Positions 49,566-58,668 are shown, counted from the stretch's first letter. The stretch is 59,406 nt of DNA from Reyranella sp. (GCF_017305915.1 NZ_JAFKJN010000039.1:1-59406); one strand, 5' to 3'. A program made the numbers and translations. Notes: a model not told the origin generated them from the sequence alone.

Positions 49566-50543
49566 ATGACGCGACCATTTTCCCGCCGCGCGCTGATGAC
49601 CGCGGCCGCAGCACTTGCCCTGCCCGGCGGCGCGGCGGCCCAGGCCTGGCCCAACAAGCCGGTCCGGCTGGTCGTGCCCTTCTCGGCCGGCGCCGGCATC
49701 TCCGACATCCTGGCGCGGCTGATCGGCCAGCACCTCAGCACCGCGCTCGGCCAGCAGATGGTGATCGACAACCGGCCGGGCGCCGGCGGCAATCTCGGCG
49801 CCGACATCGTCGCCAAGGCCGCCCCCGACGGCTACACGGTGCTGCTGGGCAGCTCGTTCCTGGCGGTCAACGCTTACCTCTATGCCCAGACGCCGTTCGA
49901 TGCGCTGGCCGACTTCGCGCCGGTGAGCAGCGTCGCCATCAACCCGCTGCTGCTGGTCGTCCATCCCTCGGTGCCGGCGAGGTCGGTCGCCGAGCTGGTG
50001 GCGCTAGCCAAGGCCAAGCCCGGCCAGCTCAACTACGGCTCGGGCGGCATCGGCAGCACGCCGTTCCTCGCCACCGAGCAGTTCAAGGCCCGGGCCGGGA
50101 TCGACATCACCCACGTGCCCTACAAGGGCGGCGCGCCAGCGCTCGCCGACCTCGCGGCCGGCCAGCTCTCGATGATGATCGAGAACATGCCGGGTACGAT
50201 GCCGTTCGTGCGCTCGGGCAGGATGCGCGCGCTCGCCATCACCAGCCGCCAGCGCTCCAGCCTCGAGCCCGAGCTGCCGACCATGATCGAGGCCGGCGTG
50301 CCCGACTACGAGATGATCGGCTGGAACGGCTTCTTCTTCCCCAAGGGGACGCCGGCCGAGATCGTCACCCGCCTGCAGGCCGCGCTGGTGGGCGTGTTGG
50401 CCAAGCCCGAGGTGAAGGAGCAGCTCGTCGCGATCGGCGCCGAGGGCGTCGGCGACAGCCCGCAATCCTTCGCCGCCTTCTTCAAGAACGAGACGACCCG
50501 CTGGGGCAGGCTGATCAAGGACCTCGGCATCAAGCCGGAGTAG
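49566..50543 (+). CDS. Tripartite tricarboxylate transporter-type (Bug) binding protein
   Basis: The 325-residue protein starts MTRPFSRRALMTAAAALALP, a twin-arginine-like signal cut near AAAQA. The mature protein has the Bug-family sequence: WPNKPVRLVVPFSAGAGISD, VIDNRPGAGGNLGADIVAKA, GYTVLLGSSFLAVN, THVPYKGGAPALADLAAGQL, the DP-like ENMPGTMPFVRSGRMRALAI and WNGFFFPKGTPAEIVTRLQA. These periplasmic proteins bind carboxylates. No TctA/TctB partner is nearby, which is common for Bug genes. The ligand is unknown. Confidence 0.92.
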   Translation: MTRPFSRRALMTAAAALALPGGAAAQAWPNKPVRLVVPFSAGAGISDILARLIGQHLSTALGQQMVIDNRPGAGGNLGADIVAKAAPDGYTVLLGSSFLAVNAYLYAQTPFDALADFAPVSSVAINPLLLVVHPSVPARSVAELVALAKAKPGQLNYGSGGIGSTPFLATEQFKARAGIDITHVPYKGGAPALADLAAGQLSMMIENMPGTMPFVRSGRMRALAITSRQRSSLEPELPTMIEAGVPDYEMIGWNGFFFPKGTPAEIVTRLQAALVGVLAKPEVKEQLVAIGAEGVGDSPQSFAAFFKNETTRWGRLIKDLGIKPE

Positions 50544-50564
50544 ATCTGCCGGAAGCAGGAACAA

Positions 50565-50949
50565 CTGTCGTCCTGAGCGAAGCGAAGGACCTCATGGCGC
50601 GTGATCCATTGTAGGCATGAGCTCCTTCCATTCCGGGTTCGCCGCACGGACCAGCTCGTTCTTACGAATCCGCTTCCAACCTTTGAGCTGCTTCTCTCGC
50701 GCGGTTGCTTCTTCGATCTGCTCGAATTCTTCGGCATAGACGAGCTTCGTGACCCTGTACTGCTTCACGAACTCGCTGCCTTTGCCCAGGCGATGCTCTG
50801 TAACTCGTCGACCGAGATCGTTCGTCACACCGATGTACATCGCGCTCAGCGAGCTGCTGGTCATGATGTAGACCCAGTATCGATGCTCCTTCATGCGCGG
50901 TATTCCGATTGACGCGGCATGAGGTCCTTCGCTTCGCTCAGGACGACAG
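50565..50949. repeat. Family 1 inverted repeat arms framing a GIY-YIG gene
   Basis: The left arm 50565-50602 and the right arm 50912-50949 are 38-base inverse complements with one mismatch; the outer 28 bases are identical to the arms at 44534-44561. The arm contains GTCGTCCTGAGCGAAGCG. The interior holds the complete GIY-YIG gene, whose stop codon lies inside the left arm. The whole may be a small mobile cassette. Confidence 0.85.
50592..50894 (-). CDS. GIY-YIG nuclease-domain protein
   Basis: The 100-residue protein is a single GIY-YIG (UvrC N-terminal-like) domain: WVYIM (GIY element, residues 7-11), MYIGVTNDLGRRVTEHRLGK (YIG element at 20-22, catalytic Arg at 29/30), LVYAEEFEQIEEATAREKQL with the catalytic Glu in the REKQLKGW helix, and RIRKNELVRAANPEWKEL. 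Such one-domain proteins are common and their role is unclear. GGAA lies 9 bases before ATG 50894. The gene is enclosed by repeat arms and separates the Bug gene from ftsK. Confidence 0.88.
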   Translation of the reverse strand: MKEHRYWVYIMTSSSLSAMYIGVTNDLGRRVTEHRLGKGSEFVKQYRVTKLVYAEEFEQIEEATAREKQLKGWKRIRKNELVRAANPEWKELMPTMDHAP

Positions 50950-50953
50950 AGGG

Positions 50954-53779
50954 TTATCGGGTCCGGTCGTCGATGTCGCGGGCGAGGACCTCGCGCTTGC
51001 CGACGTGGTTGGCGGCGGTGACCACGCCCTCCTTCTCCATGCGCTCGACGATGCGGGCGGCGCGGTTGTAGCCGATCTGCAGGTAGCGCTGGATGAAGCT
51101 GGTCGAGCACTTGCGCTCGCGCGCCACCAGGGCGATCGCCTGGTCGTAGAGCTGGTCGCTCTCGCCCTCCTCGCCGCCGCCCTCGCCCGGGACGCCGCCT
51201 TCCTCGCCCTCGGGATCGTCGGTGACCGATTCGATGTAGGCCGGCGCGCCCTGCGCCCGCAGGTGCCGCACGACCTCCTCGACCTCGCTGTCCGACACGA
51301 AGGGCCCGTGCACGCGCGCGATCTTGCCGCCGCCGGCCATGTAGAGCATGTCGCCCTGGCCCAGGAGCTGCTCGCCGCCCTGTTCCCCTAAGATGGTGCG
51401 GCTGTCGATCTTCGACGTGACCTGGAAGGAGATGCGGGTCGGGAAGTTGGCCTTGATGGTGCCGGTGATGACGTCGACCGACGGCCGCTGCGTCGCCATC
51501 ACGACATGGATGCCGGCGGCGCGCGCCATCTGCGCCAGGCGCTGCACGGCCGCCTCGATCTCCTTGCCGGCGACCAGCATCAGGTCGGCCATCTCGTCGA
51601 TGATCACCACGATGAAGGGCAGCGGGTCGAGATCGATCTCCTCGTCCTCGAAAGTCGGCCGGCGGGTCTCGGGATCGATGCCGGTCTGCACCTTGCGGAT
51701 CAGCGGCACGCCCTTCTTGCGTGCCTCGCCGAGCTTGTCGTTGTAGCCCGCGATGTTGCGCACGCCCTGGGCGCTCATGGCGCGATAGCGGTCCTCCATC
51801 TCGCGCACCACCCACTTCAAGGCGACGATCGCCTTGCGCGGCTCGGTGACGACGGGCGTGAGGAGATGCGGGATGTCCTGGTAGACGCTGAGCTCCAGCA
51901 TCTTGGGATCGATCATGATGAAGCGGCACTTGTCCGGCGGCAGCCGGTAGAGCAGCGACAGGATCATGGTGTTGACCGCCACCGACTTGCCCGAGCCGGT
52001 GGTGCCGCCGATCAGGAGATGCGGCATGCGCGCGAGGTCGGCGATCACCGGATCGCCGCCGATATCCTTGCCCAGCGCCAGCGGCAGGCCGAGCCGGTTG
52101 TCCTCGTAGTTCTTGGTCGACAAGAGTTCGCGCAGGAACACCGTCTCGCGCTTGGCGTTGGGCAGCTCGATGCCGATCACGTTGCGGCCGGGCACGGTCG
52201 CCACGCGCGCCGACACGGCGCTCATCGAGCGGGCGATGTCGTCGGCGAGGCCGATGACGCGGCTCGCCTTGGTGCCGGGCGCGGGCTCGAGCTCGTAGAG
52301 CGTGACCACCGGGCCGGGCCGCACCTTCACGATCTGGCCCTTGACGCCGAAATCCTCGAGCACGGTCTCGAGCAGGCGCGCATTCTGCTCCAGCGCGCTC
52401 TCGTCGATCTTGGGCTCGCTCTTGACCCGCGACGGCAGCGACAGCAGGTCGAGCGGCGGCAACTGATAATCGTTGCCGCCGAGATTGAGCTCGCGCTGGC
52501 CGCCCTTGGCGGCGCGCTTGCCCTGCGCCGCGCTGTTCTTGCGCGGCACGATCTTGACTCCGGGCGCCGGTGCGGCGGCCGCCGGCTGGTCGGCGAGCAA
52601 CGCGTCGGGCGTGAAGGGATTCTCGTCGCCCTCCTCGGCCTCGACGAAGGCCTCGACCTCGGGCTCCTCGATCGGCGCCAGCGGCGGCGATGCGGTCCGG
52701 ACCACCTCCTCCGGCAGTTGAGCGGCGGGCGGCGGTGCCGACGGGCGCAGGCGGCCGAGGATCGGCTCGATGCGCATGCCGCCGGCGAGGCGATCGAACA
52801 GGGTGCGCTCGGCCACCGGATCGGCCGCCCGATCGACCGCCAGATCGGCCCTCCAATCGGCAGGCGGCGGCCCGGCCGGATGCAAGGGCGCGGGCGCCGG
52901 CGGGATGTCGGGCGTCGGCCGCTCGATCGGCGCGTTGGGCGCGTCGACCATCAGCGAATCGCGCGGCGGCAACGGCGCGCCTTCGATCGGGATCTGCTCG
53001 AAGCGGGTGGTCTCGAAACGCGCGGGATCGTACTGGCTGGCGTCGATCTCGCCCGGAATCTCGGCATAGCCGAACTCCGGCGCCGGCGGCTCGCTTTCGT
53101 CGAACGGCTGCGGCCGGCCGCGCCACAGGCCGACGCCGGCGCGGAACAGCCAGCCGCTCCAGACGAACGGTGCGCGCAGGATGCGGAAGATCAGCGGCAG
53201 GTCGGTCCGGTTCATGCCCAGCGCCGGCGCCATGGCGATGAAGGCGAGCGCGGCGCACACCGGCTCGATCAGCGCCAGGCTGCCGCCGCTGGAATGGGTC
53301 AGCACGATCTCGCGGAAGCGGCCGACCAGCGCCAGGCCCACGAGACCGCCCGGGCCGGTATGGGTCGCCGCACCGCCGACGTCGCCCAGGCCGACGCAGG
53401 CGACGCTCATCATCAAGAGCGCGGTCAGCAGCAGCGAGAGCCGCAGCCCGAAGAAGCCGAGATGATGGGTACGCAGCATGCGCACGCCCCAGGTGATCAG
53501 CGCCACCGGCACCAGCACGATGGCGAGGCCGAAGGTCTGCAGCAGCACGTCGGAAACGTACGCGCCCGGCAGGCCGAGCAGGTTGTTGGGCGCATTGCCG
53601 GTGGCGTGGTTGAGCGAAGGATCGGCGGTGCTGAAGGTGAAGATCGCCATCAGCATCATCATGCCGACCGCCGAGATCGCCACGCCGACCAGCTCCATCA
53701 GGCGGCGGCGCAGGAAGTCGCGCCCGCCTTCCGGCAGGATCGTCGTCTTGTGAGAGCCGGCGATCCCGAGGTTCGCCAT
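50954..53779 (-). CDS. ftsK: DNA translocase FtsK
   Basis: FtsK anchors at the division septum and pumps chromosome ends toward dif. The 941-residue protein has four to five N-terminal membrane helices (VGVAISAVGMMMLMAIFTFS, TFGLAIVLVPVALITWGVRM, LSLLLTALLMMSVACVGLGD, and AALAFIAMAPALGM), a Pro/Glu-rich linker (about 200-440), the motor with Walker A GGTTGSGKSVAVN, Walker B FIVVIIDEMADLM and MATQRPSVDVITGTIKANFP, and a C-terminal gamma winged helix (STSFIQRYLQIGYNRAARIV). It starts right after dapC ends and is probably in the same unit. Confidence 0.96.
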   Translation of the reverse strand: MANLGIAGSHKTTILPEGGRDFLRRRLMELVGVAISAVGMMMLMAIFTFSTADPSLNHATGNAPNNLLGLPGAYVSDVLLQTFGLAIVLVPVALITWGVRMLRTHHLGFFGLRLSLLLTALLMMSVACVGLGDVGGAATHTGPGGLVGLALVGRFREIVLTHSSGGSLALIEPVCAALAFIAMAPALGMNRTDLPLIFRILRAPFVWSGWLFRAGVGLWRGRPQPFDESEPPAPEFGYAEIPGEIDASQYDPARFETTRFEQIPIEGAPLPPRDSLMVDAPNAPIERPTPDIPPAPAPLHPAGPPPADWRADLAVDRAADPVAERTLFDRLAGGMRIEPILGRLRPSAPPPAAQLPEEVVRTASPPLAPIEEPEVEAFVEAEEGDENPFTPDALLADQPAAAAPAPGVKIVPRKNSAAQGKRAAKGGQRELNLGGNDYQLPPLDLLSLPSRVKSEPKIDESALEQNARLLETVLEDFGVKGQIVKVRPGPVVTLYELEPAPGTKASRVIGLADDIARSMSAVSARVATVPGRNVIGIELPNAKRETVFLRELLSTKNYEDNRLGLPLALGKDIGGDPVIADLARMPHLLIGGTTGSGKSVAVNTMILSLLYRLPPDKCRFIMIDPKMLELSVYQDIPHLLTPVVTEPRKAIVALKWVVREMEDRYRAMSAQGVRNIAGYNDKLGEARKKGVPLIRKVQTGIDPETRRPTFEDEEIDLDPLPFIVVIIDEMADLMLVAGKEIEAAVQRLAQMARAAGIHVVMATQRPSVDVITGTIKANFPTRISFQVTSKIDSRTILGEQGGEQLLGQGDMLYMAGGGKIARVHGPFVSDSEVEEVVRHLRAQGAPAYIESVTDDPEGEEGGVPGEGGGEEGESDQLYDQAIALVARERKCSTSFIQRYLQIGYNRAARIVERMEKEGVVTAANHVGKREVLARDIDDRTR

Positions 53780-54985
53780 CTAGAGCACCGCAGCGAGGCG
53801 GCTGAGGCCTTCCCGCGTGGTCTTCTCGTCATGCACCAGCGCCACCCGGATGTAGCGCTCGGCGGTGTTGATGCCGTCGGTCTCGCGGCAGGCATAGCTG
53901 CCCGGCAGCACCTTCACGTGGGCGTCGCGCCACAGCTTGCAGGTCGCCTCCTCGCCGTTGCCGACATCGAGCCACAGGAAGAAGCCGCCGCCCGGCGTGT
54001 AGTAGCCGAAGCGGTTGTGCAGGATCTGCTCGGCGATCTTGAAGTTCTTGGCGTACCAGTCGCGCGTGGCGAGCGGATGCGTCTCCTCGCGCCACAGGGC
54101 GGCCGCCGCCTTCTGGACGGCGAAGGGGATCTGCGGCCCGCCGTAGGTCCGCCAGCGCAGCACCATCGCGACCAGCCTGGGATCGCCGGCGACGAAGCCT
54201 GCGCGCAGGCCGGCGGCGTTCGAGCGTTTGCTGAGCGAATGGAAGACCGTGAGGTTGCGGAACGGATCCTGGCCGCCCGTGTCGTCGATCTCCAGCGCCG
54301 CCTCGAGTGCGCCGGGCGGCGGCTCGCCGGTGTAGATCTCGGCATAGCACTCGTCGACCGCCAGCACGGCGTCGTGCTTGCGGCAGAGGCGCAGCAGGTT
54401 CTGCAGGTAGGCCTTGCTCGCGATCGCACCCTGCGGATTGGCCGGCGAGCAGAGATAGACAACGGTGATCCGCTGCCACGTCGCCTCGTCGATCGCGTCG
54501 TAGTCGGGCAGGAAGCCGTTGGATTGCGGCGCGTTGACCAGCAGCGGCTCGGCGCCCGACAGCACCGCGCCGCCGAGATAGGCCTGGTAGAACGGGTTGG
54601 GCAGCGCCACGACCGGCTTCTGGCCGTTCTTGGTCTGCGGCGTCGCCACCGTCGAGATGATGTAGACGCCTTCCTTGCTGCCCGCGGTCGGATGGACGTG
54701 GCGATTGGCATCGAGCAGGCCGGCCGGCAGCTTGTAGCGGCGGGTCAGCCAGGCGCACATCGCCTCGTTGAGCTCGGGCAGGCCGGCATTGGGGGGGTAG
54801 CGGTTCCAGCCGTCGATCTCGTCGTTGACGATCTGGCGGGCGAAGGCGGGCATCGCGCCCTGCGGCTCGCCGACCGACATGTTGATCATCGCGAGGTTCG
54901 CCGGCGGGGTGATCGGCGCCAGGAGCGTGTTCAACCGCGCGAACGGGAAATCGGTCAACGTCTCGGTGAGACGCGGATTGAACAT
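53780..54985 (-). CDS. dapC: Succinyldiaminopimelate aminotransferase (class I/II)
   Basis: The 401-residue PLP enzyme has the fold-type I layout: PPANLAMINMSVGEPQGAMP, GWNRYPPNAGLPELNEAMCA, VVALPNPFYQAYLGGAVLSG, VVYLCSPANPQGAIASKAYL, AVDECYAEIYTGEPPPG, FHSLSKRSNAAGLRAGFVAG with the PLP lysine in SLSKRS, and FFLWLDVGNGEEATCKLW. The wording matches DapC-type enzymes of the lysine/diaminopimelate pathway rather than generic aspartate aminotransferases. GGAAGG lies just upstream of ATG 54985. ftsK follows with no gap. Confidence 0.87.
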   Translation of the reverse strand: MFNPRLTETLTDFPFARLNTLLAPITPPANLAMINMSVGEPQGAMPAFARQIVNDEIDGWNRYPPNAGLPELNEAMCAWLTRRYKLPAGLLDANRHVHPTAGSKEGVYIISTVATPQTKNGQKPVVALPNPFYQAYLGGAVLSGAEPLLVNAPQSNGFLPDYDAIDEATWQRITVVYLCSPANPQGAIASKAYLQNLLRLCRKHDAVLAVDECYAEIYTGEPPPGALEAALEIDDTGGQDPFRNLTVFHSLSKRSNAAGLRAGFVAGDPRLVAMVLRWRTYGGPQIPFAVQKAAAALWREETHPLATRDWYAKNFKIAEQILHNRFGYYTPGGGFFLWLDVGNGEEATCKLWRDAHVKVLPGSYACRETDGINTAERYIRVALVHDEKTTREGLSRLAAVL

Positions 54986-55066
54986 TTATGCCTTCCGTTG
55001 GGCCCACACGGCCGGACAGCACCTTGAAGCCGCCGGGAGGGGGTCCAGGCAGCGCGGCTGATACAC

Positions 55067-55095
55067 ATCTTAAGGGACAAATAAGTCAATCACAA
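55067..55095 (-). promoter_or_regulatory. Predicted housekeeping promoter for dapC-ftsK
   Basis: On the minus strand TTGTGA (55095-55090) and TAAGAT (55072-55067) are separated by exactly 17 bases, each with 4 of 6 consensus matches. They lie in a locally AT-rich stretch in the 131-base gap upstream of dapC. The predicted start near 55060 leaves a leader of about 75 bases. Confidence 0.45.
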
Positions 55096-55116
55096 CAAAG
55101 CAATAGACCGCACTCT

Positions 55117-55447
55117 TCACAGGTCGAGGCGCCCGTAGTGCCGGAACCGGGCGGCGACGCCGGGCTCGAGCTGCTGGGCGCGGGCGACGTCGGCGTCGCC
55201 GCGGGCACCGTCGCCGGCCCGGCGCCGCGCCACCCCCCGGCCGTTGAAGGCATTGGTGAAGTTGGGGCGCAGCCTGAGCGCCTCGGTACAGTCGGCGACC
55301 GCCGGTTCGAGCTTGTCGAGCGCCACTTCCGATCAGCAGCGGCTGACATGGGAGGCGACGAACTGCGGATCGATCCGCGGCGCCCCGTCGTAGTCGGCGA
55401 TCGACCGGGCGAACTCGCCCTTGGCCTGCAGGGCGTTGTTGCGCGCG
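55117..55447 (-). pseudogene. Degraded TPR-repeat protein, C-terminal remnant
   Basis: Reading from the amtB end, the frame gives RNNALQAKGEFARSIADYDG, RIDPQFVASHVSRC, then an in-frame TGA, then EVALDKLEPAVADCTEALRL, RPNFTNAFNGRGVARRRAGD and a stop at 55117. Both halves are TPR units (A-DY-AL-IDP and A-Y-R-G patterns) in one frame. There is no start, the stop interrupts two repeats, and the upstream end abuts the amtB stop. It looks like the decayed 3' end of a tandem-TPR gene. Confidence 0.75.
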
Positions 55448-56764
55448 CTATTGCACCCTTTCGCCGTGCAGCGCCGTGTCGAGGCCCTCGGTCTCCTCGT
55501 CGCGCGTGACGCGCAGCCCGATCATGACATCGACGATCTTGAGGATGATCCAGGTCACCGCAGCCGAGAACACGCCGATCGCCAGCACGCCGTAGAGCTG
55601 GGTCAGCACCTGCCCGCCATGGCCATCGACCAGGCCGACTGCCTGTCCCTTGTTCACATCGTTGATCAGCTTTGTGGCGAACACGCCGGTCAGGATCGTG
55701 CCCAGGATGCCGCCGACGCCGTGTACGCCGAACACGTCGAGCGAATCGTCGTAGCCCAGCCGCGTCTTCAGGATCACCGACGCCCAGTAGCAGACCGCGC
55801 CGGCCATCAGGCCGATCACCATCGCCGCCCACGGCTCGACGAAGCCCGATGCCGGGGTGATGGTGCCGAGCCCCGCCACCGCGCCCGACAGGATGCCGAG
55901 CACCGAAGGCTTGCCGCGGCTCGACCATTCGATCGACATCCAGACCAGCGCCGCCACCGCGGCGGAGATGTGGGTGTTGAGCATGGCGTAGCCCGCGAGC
56001 TCGCCCGAGGCGAGCGCCGAGCCGGCATTGAAGCCGAACCAGCCGACCCACAGCAGCGAGGTGCCGACCAGGGTCAGCACCAGGTCGTGCGGCGCCATGT
56101 ATTCGTGGCCGTAGCCCAGCCGCTTGCCGAGCACCAGCGCACAGACCAGGCCCGCGATGCCGGCATTGAGATGCACCACCAGGCCGCCCGCGAAGTCGAG
56201 CACGCCGGCCTGGCCGAGGAAGCCGCCGCCCCACACCCAGTGCGCCACCGGCACGTAGACGAAGATCAGCCACAGCGCCATGAACCACATCATCGCCGAG
56301 AACTTCATGCGCTCGGCGAAGGCGCCGGCGATGATGGCCGGCGTGATGATGGCGAAGGTCGCCTGGTACATCAGGAAGACGTTCTCGGGGACTGTCTTGG
56401 CCAGCGCATGCGTGCTGCCGCCGAGCCCCGTGCCGAAGGCGCGGCCGAGCGTGCCGATCACGCCGTTGAGCCCGCCGCCGTCGGTGTAGGCGAGCGAATA
56501 GCCGAAGGCGAACCACAGCACGGTCACCAGCGCCGCCACGGCGAAGGCCTGCACCGACGTCGCCAGCACGTTCTTCTTGCGCACCATGCCGGCGTAGAAC
56601 AGCGCCAGGCCGGGGATGTTCATCATCAGCACCAGCGCCGTAGCGATCAGCAGCCAGGCGGTGTCGCCGGTATCGATGGTGGGCTTGTCGGCGGCCGATG
56701 CCGCCGTCGTCAGCAGGAACGCGAACGCAAACGGCGCCACACGGCGCACCCCCGACTTCGGCAT
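55448..56764 (-). CDS. amtB: Ammonium transporter (first-listed copy)
   Basis: The 438-residue Amt/Rh protein has a signal peptide (RRVAPFAFAFLLTTAASAAD) and eleven helices with the family motifs IDTGDTAWLLIATALVLMMN, GLALFYAGMVRKKNVLATSV, TFAIITPAIIAGAFAERMKF, DFAGGLVVHLNAGIAGLVCA, SLLWVGWFGFNAGSALASGE and DVFGVHGVGGILGTILTGVF with a pore His. I start it at 56764 (MPKSG), where GGGGGA precedes the ATG. It is coupled to the upstream glnK, as usual for nitrogen-regulated ammonium uptake. A TPR remnant abuts its stop. Confidence 0.95.
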   Translation of the reverse strand: MPKSGVRRVAPFAFAFLLTTAASAADKPTIDTGDTAWLLIATALVLMMNIPGLALFYAGMVRKKNVLATSVQAFAVAALVTVLWFAFGYSLAYTDGGGLNGVIGTLGRAFGTGLGGSTHALAKTVPENVFLMYQATFAIITPAIIAGAFAERMKFSAMMWFMALWLIFVYVPVAHWVWGGGFLGQAGVLDFAGGLVVHLNAGIAGLVCALVLGKRLGYGHEYMAPHDLVLTLVGTSLLWVGWFGFNAGSALASGELAGYAMLNTHISAAVAALVWMSIEWSSRGKPSVLGILSGAVAGLGTITPASGFVEPWAAMVIGLMAGAVCYWASVILKTRLGYDDSLDVFGVHGVGGILGTILTGVFATKLINDVNKGQAVGLVDGHGGQVLTQLYGVLAIGVFSAAVTWIILKIVDVMIGLRVTRDEETEGLDTALHGERVQ

Positions 56765-56853
56765 TTGTCCCCCGTATCTTTGTAAAATTATAGCCCAGCC
56801 CAACGGGGGCGCGTAGCGCCTGCCGTGTGGATCAAACGGGGGCCGAAATCGTC

Positions 56854-57192
56854 CTAGAGGGCGTTCGAGCCCGTCTCGCCGGTGCGGATGCGCAGCGCCT
56901 GCTCGACCGGGGTGACGAAGATCTTGCCGTCGCCGATCTTGCCGGTGTGGGCGGCCTTCTGGATGGCCTCGACGGCGCGCTCGACCTGGCTGTCGTCGAC
57001 CACGATCTCGATCTTCACCTTGGGCAGGAAGCTCACCAGGTACTCGGCGCCACGATAGATCTCGGTCTGGCCCTTCTGGCGGCCGAAGCCCTTGACCTCG
57101 CTGACGGTCAGGCCGGAGACGCCCACGCCGGTCAGCGAATCACGCACCTCGTCGAGCTTGAACGGCTTGATGATGGCGGACACCAGCTTCAT
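56854..57192 (-). CDS. glnK: PII signal-transduction protein GlnK (copy next to the first amtB)
   Basis: The 112-residue PII protein has KLVSAIIKPFKLDEVRDSLT, the T-loop KGQTEIYRGAEYLVSFLPKV with the uridylylation Tyr51, and the B/C-loop TGKIGDGKIFVTPVEQALRI with the ATP-binding RTGE motif. It senses 2-oxoglutarate and ATP/ADP and blocks AmtB. ATG 57192 gives the standard 112 residues. amtB follows after 89 bases. It lies downstream of a terminator, so it likely has its own promoter, which I could not identify. Confidence 0.95.
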   Translation of the reverse strand: MKLVSAIIKPFKLDEVRDSLTGVGVSGLTVSEVKGFGRQKGQTEIYRGAEYLVSFLPKVKIEIVVDDSQVERAVEAIQKAAHTGKIGDGKIFVTPVEQALRIRTGETGSNAL

Positions 57193-57241
57193 GGAATTGC
57201 TCCTCGATGGCTGCACACTAAGTCAGGCTCCGGCGAAAGGC

Positions 57242-57275
57242 CAAAGAAAATGGCCCGGCGGAAGGCCGCCGGGCC
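57242..57275 (-). terminator. Rho-independent terminator after the second amtB
   Basis: On the minus strand GGCCCGGCGG-CCTT-CCGCCGGGCC forms a 10-bp stem followed by ATTTTCTTTGG. It lies about 46 bases after the amtB stop at 57322 and separates the two glnK-amtB units. Confidence 0.85.
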
Positions 57276-57321
57276 AAGGTCACGAGCCAGGGGAGGAAGG
57301 CTGGCCCTCTTATTGCCCCGC

Positions 57322-58632
57322 TTAGTGAACCGTCTCGCCGTGGAGATTGATGTCGAGGCCCTCGACTTCCTCCTCGGCGGTGACGCGCAGGCCGACGACG
57401 ATGTCGACGAGCTTGAGGATGACGAAGGTCGCGATCGCGCACCACGCGATGCAGACCAGGCAGCCCCAAAGCTGGGTCAGGACCTGGCCGGCATTGCCGT
57501 CGATCAGGCCCTTCTTGCCGTCGCCGCCGATCGCCTCGACCGCGAACACGCCGGTCAGGATCGCGCCGGCAAAGCCGCCGATGCCGTGCACGCCGAAGGC
57601 GTCGAGCGAGTCGTCGTAGCCCAGGGCATGCTTGAGGCCGGTGGCGCCCCAGAAGCAGATCACGCCGGCGACCAGGCCGATGACCAGCGCGCCGGTCGGG
57701 TTGACGAAGCCCGAGGCCGGGGTGATCGCAACCAGGCCGGCGACCGCGCCGGAGACGATGCCGAGCACCGAGGGCTTGCCGCGGGTGATCCACTCGGCGA
57801 ACATCCAGGCGAGCGCCGCCGCCGCGGTGGCGATCTGCGTCACTGCCATGGCCATGCCGGCATTGGTGCCGGCCGACACCGCGGAGCCGGCGTTGAAGCC
57901 GAACCAGCCGACCCACAGCAGCGAGGCGCCGATCACCGAGTAGACCAGGTTGTGCGGCGCCATGTTGTCGTGGCCGAGGCCCTTGCGCTTGCCGAGGACC
58001 AGCGCGCAGATCAGGCCGGCGACGCCGGCATTGATGTGCACCACCGTGCCGCCCGCATAGTCGAGCACGCCCCAGTCGCCGAGGAAGCCGCCGCCCCACA
58101 CCCAGTGGGCGATCGGCGCGTAGACCACGACGGTCCACAGGCCCATGAACCACATCATGGCCGAGAACTTCATGCGCTCGGCGAAGGCGCCGGCGATCAG
58201 TGCCGGCGTGATGATGGCGAAGGTCATCTGAAAGCACATGAAGACCGATTCGGGAATCGTCTTGGCGAGATCGTGCACCGAATCGAGCGCCAGCCCCGCG
58301 AGGAAGACGCGGCTGTACCCGCCGATCACCGCGCTGCCCGGCGTGAAGGCGAGGCTGTAGGTCACGACCATCCAGAGGATGGTGACGAGGCAGGTGACAG
58401 CGAAGCTCTGCATCACCGTGGCGAGCACGTTCTTCTTGCGCACCATCCCGCCGTAGAACAGCGCCAGGCCCGGAATGGTCATCATCAGGACCAGCGCGGT
58501 CGAGGTCAGCATCCAGGCGGTGTCGCCAGTGTCGAGCTTGGGCTTCTCGTCGGCCGCCCATGCCGCCATCGGCAGGAAGGCAGCGCCGGCCACCCCAAGG
58601 CCGGTCGCGAAATCGCGGAACTTGCGGATCAT
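57322..58632 (-). CDS. amtB: Ammonium transporter (second-listed copy)
   Basis: The 436-residue protein is a close paralogue of the amtB at 55448: signal peptide (GVAGAAFLPMAAWAADEKP), LDTGDTAWMLTSTALVLMMT, GLALFYGGMVRKKNVLATVM, TFAIITPALIAGAFAERMKF, DYAGGTVVHINAGVAGLICA, SLLWVGWFGFNAGSAVSAGT and DAFGVHGIGGFAGAILTGVF. It follows its own glnK after 36 bases and is probably driven by the sigma-54 promoter at 59061-59076. The C-terminal cytosolic tail (EEEVEGLDINLHGETVH) resembles that of the paralogue. Confidence 0.96.
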   Translation of the reverse strand: MIRKFRDFATGLGVAGAAFLPMAAWAADEKPKLDTGDTAWMLTSTALVLMMTIPGLALFYGGMVRKKNVLATVMQSFAVTCLVTILWMVVTYSLAFTPGSAVIGGYSRVFLAGLALDSVHDLAKTIPESVFMCFQMTFAIITPALIAGAFAERMKFSAMMWFMGLWTVVVYAPIAHWVWGGGFLGDWGVLDYAGGTVVHINAGVAGLICALVLGKRKGLGHDNMAPHNLVYSVIGASLLWVGWFGFNAGSAVSAGTNAGMAMAVTQIATAAAALAWMFAEWITRGKPSVLGIVSGAVAGLVAITPASGFVNPTGALVIGLVAGVICFWGATGLKHALGYDDSLDAFGVHGIGGFAGAILTGVFAVEAIGGDGKKGLIDGNAGQVLTQLWGCLVCIAWCAIATFVILKLVDIVVGLRVTAEEEVEGLDINLHGETVH

Positions 58633-58668
58633 TGGTACCTCTTCGAGTCTCTGCTTGGATATTGGGCG

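Noticed and set aside
51506..55027. A 1173-residue open frame on the plus strand
   Set aside because: It is antisense to ftsK and dapC, has low-complexity Arg/Gly/Ala-rich translation and no recognisable domain; it is a by-product of high GC.
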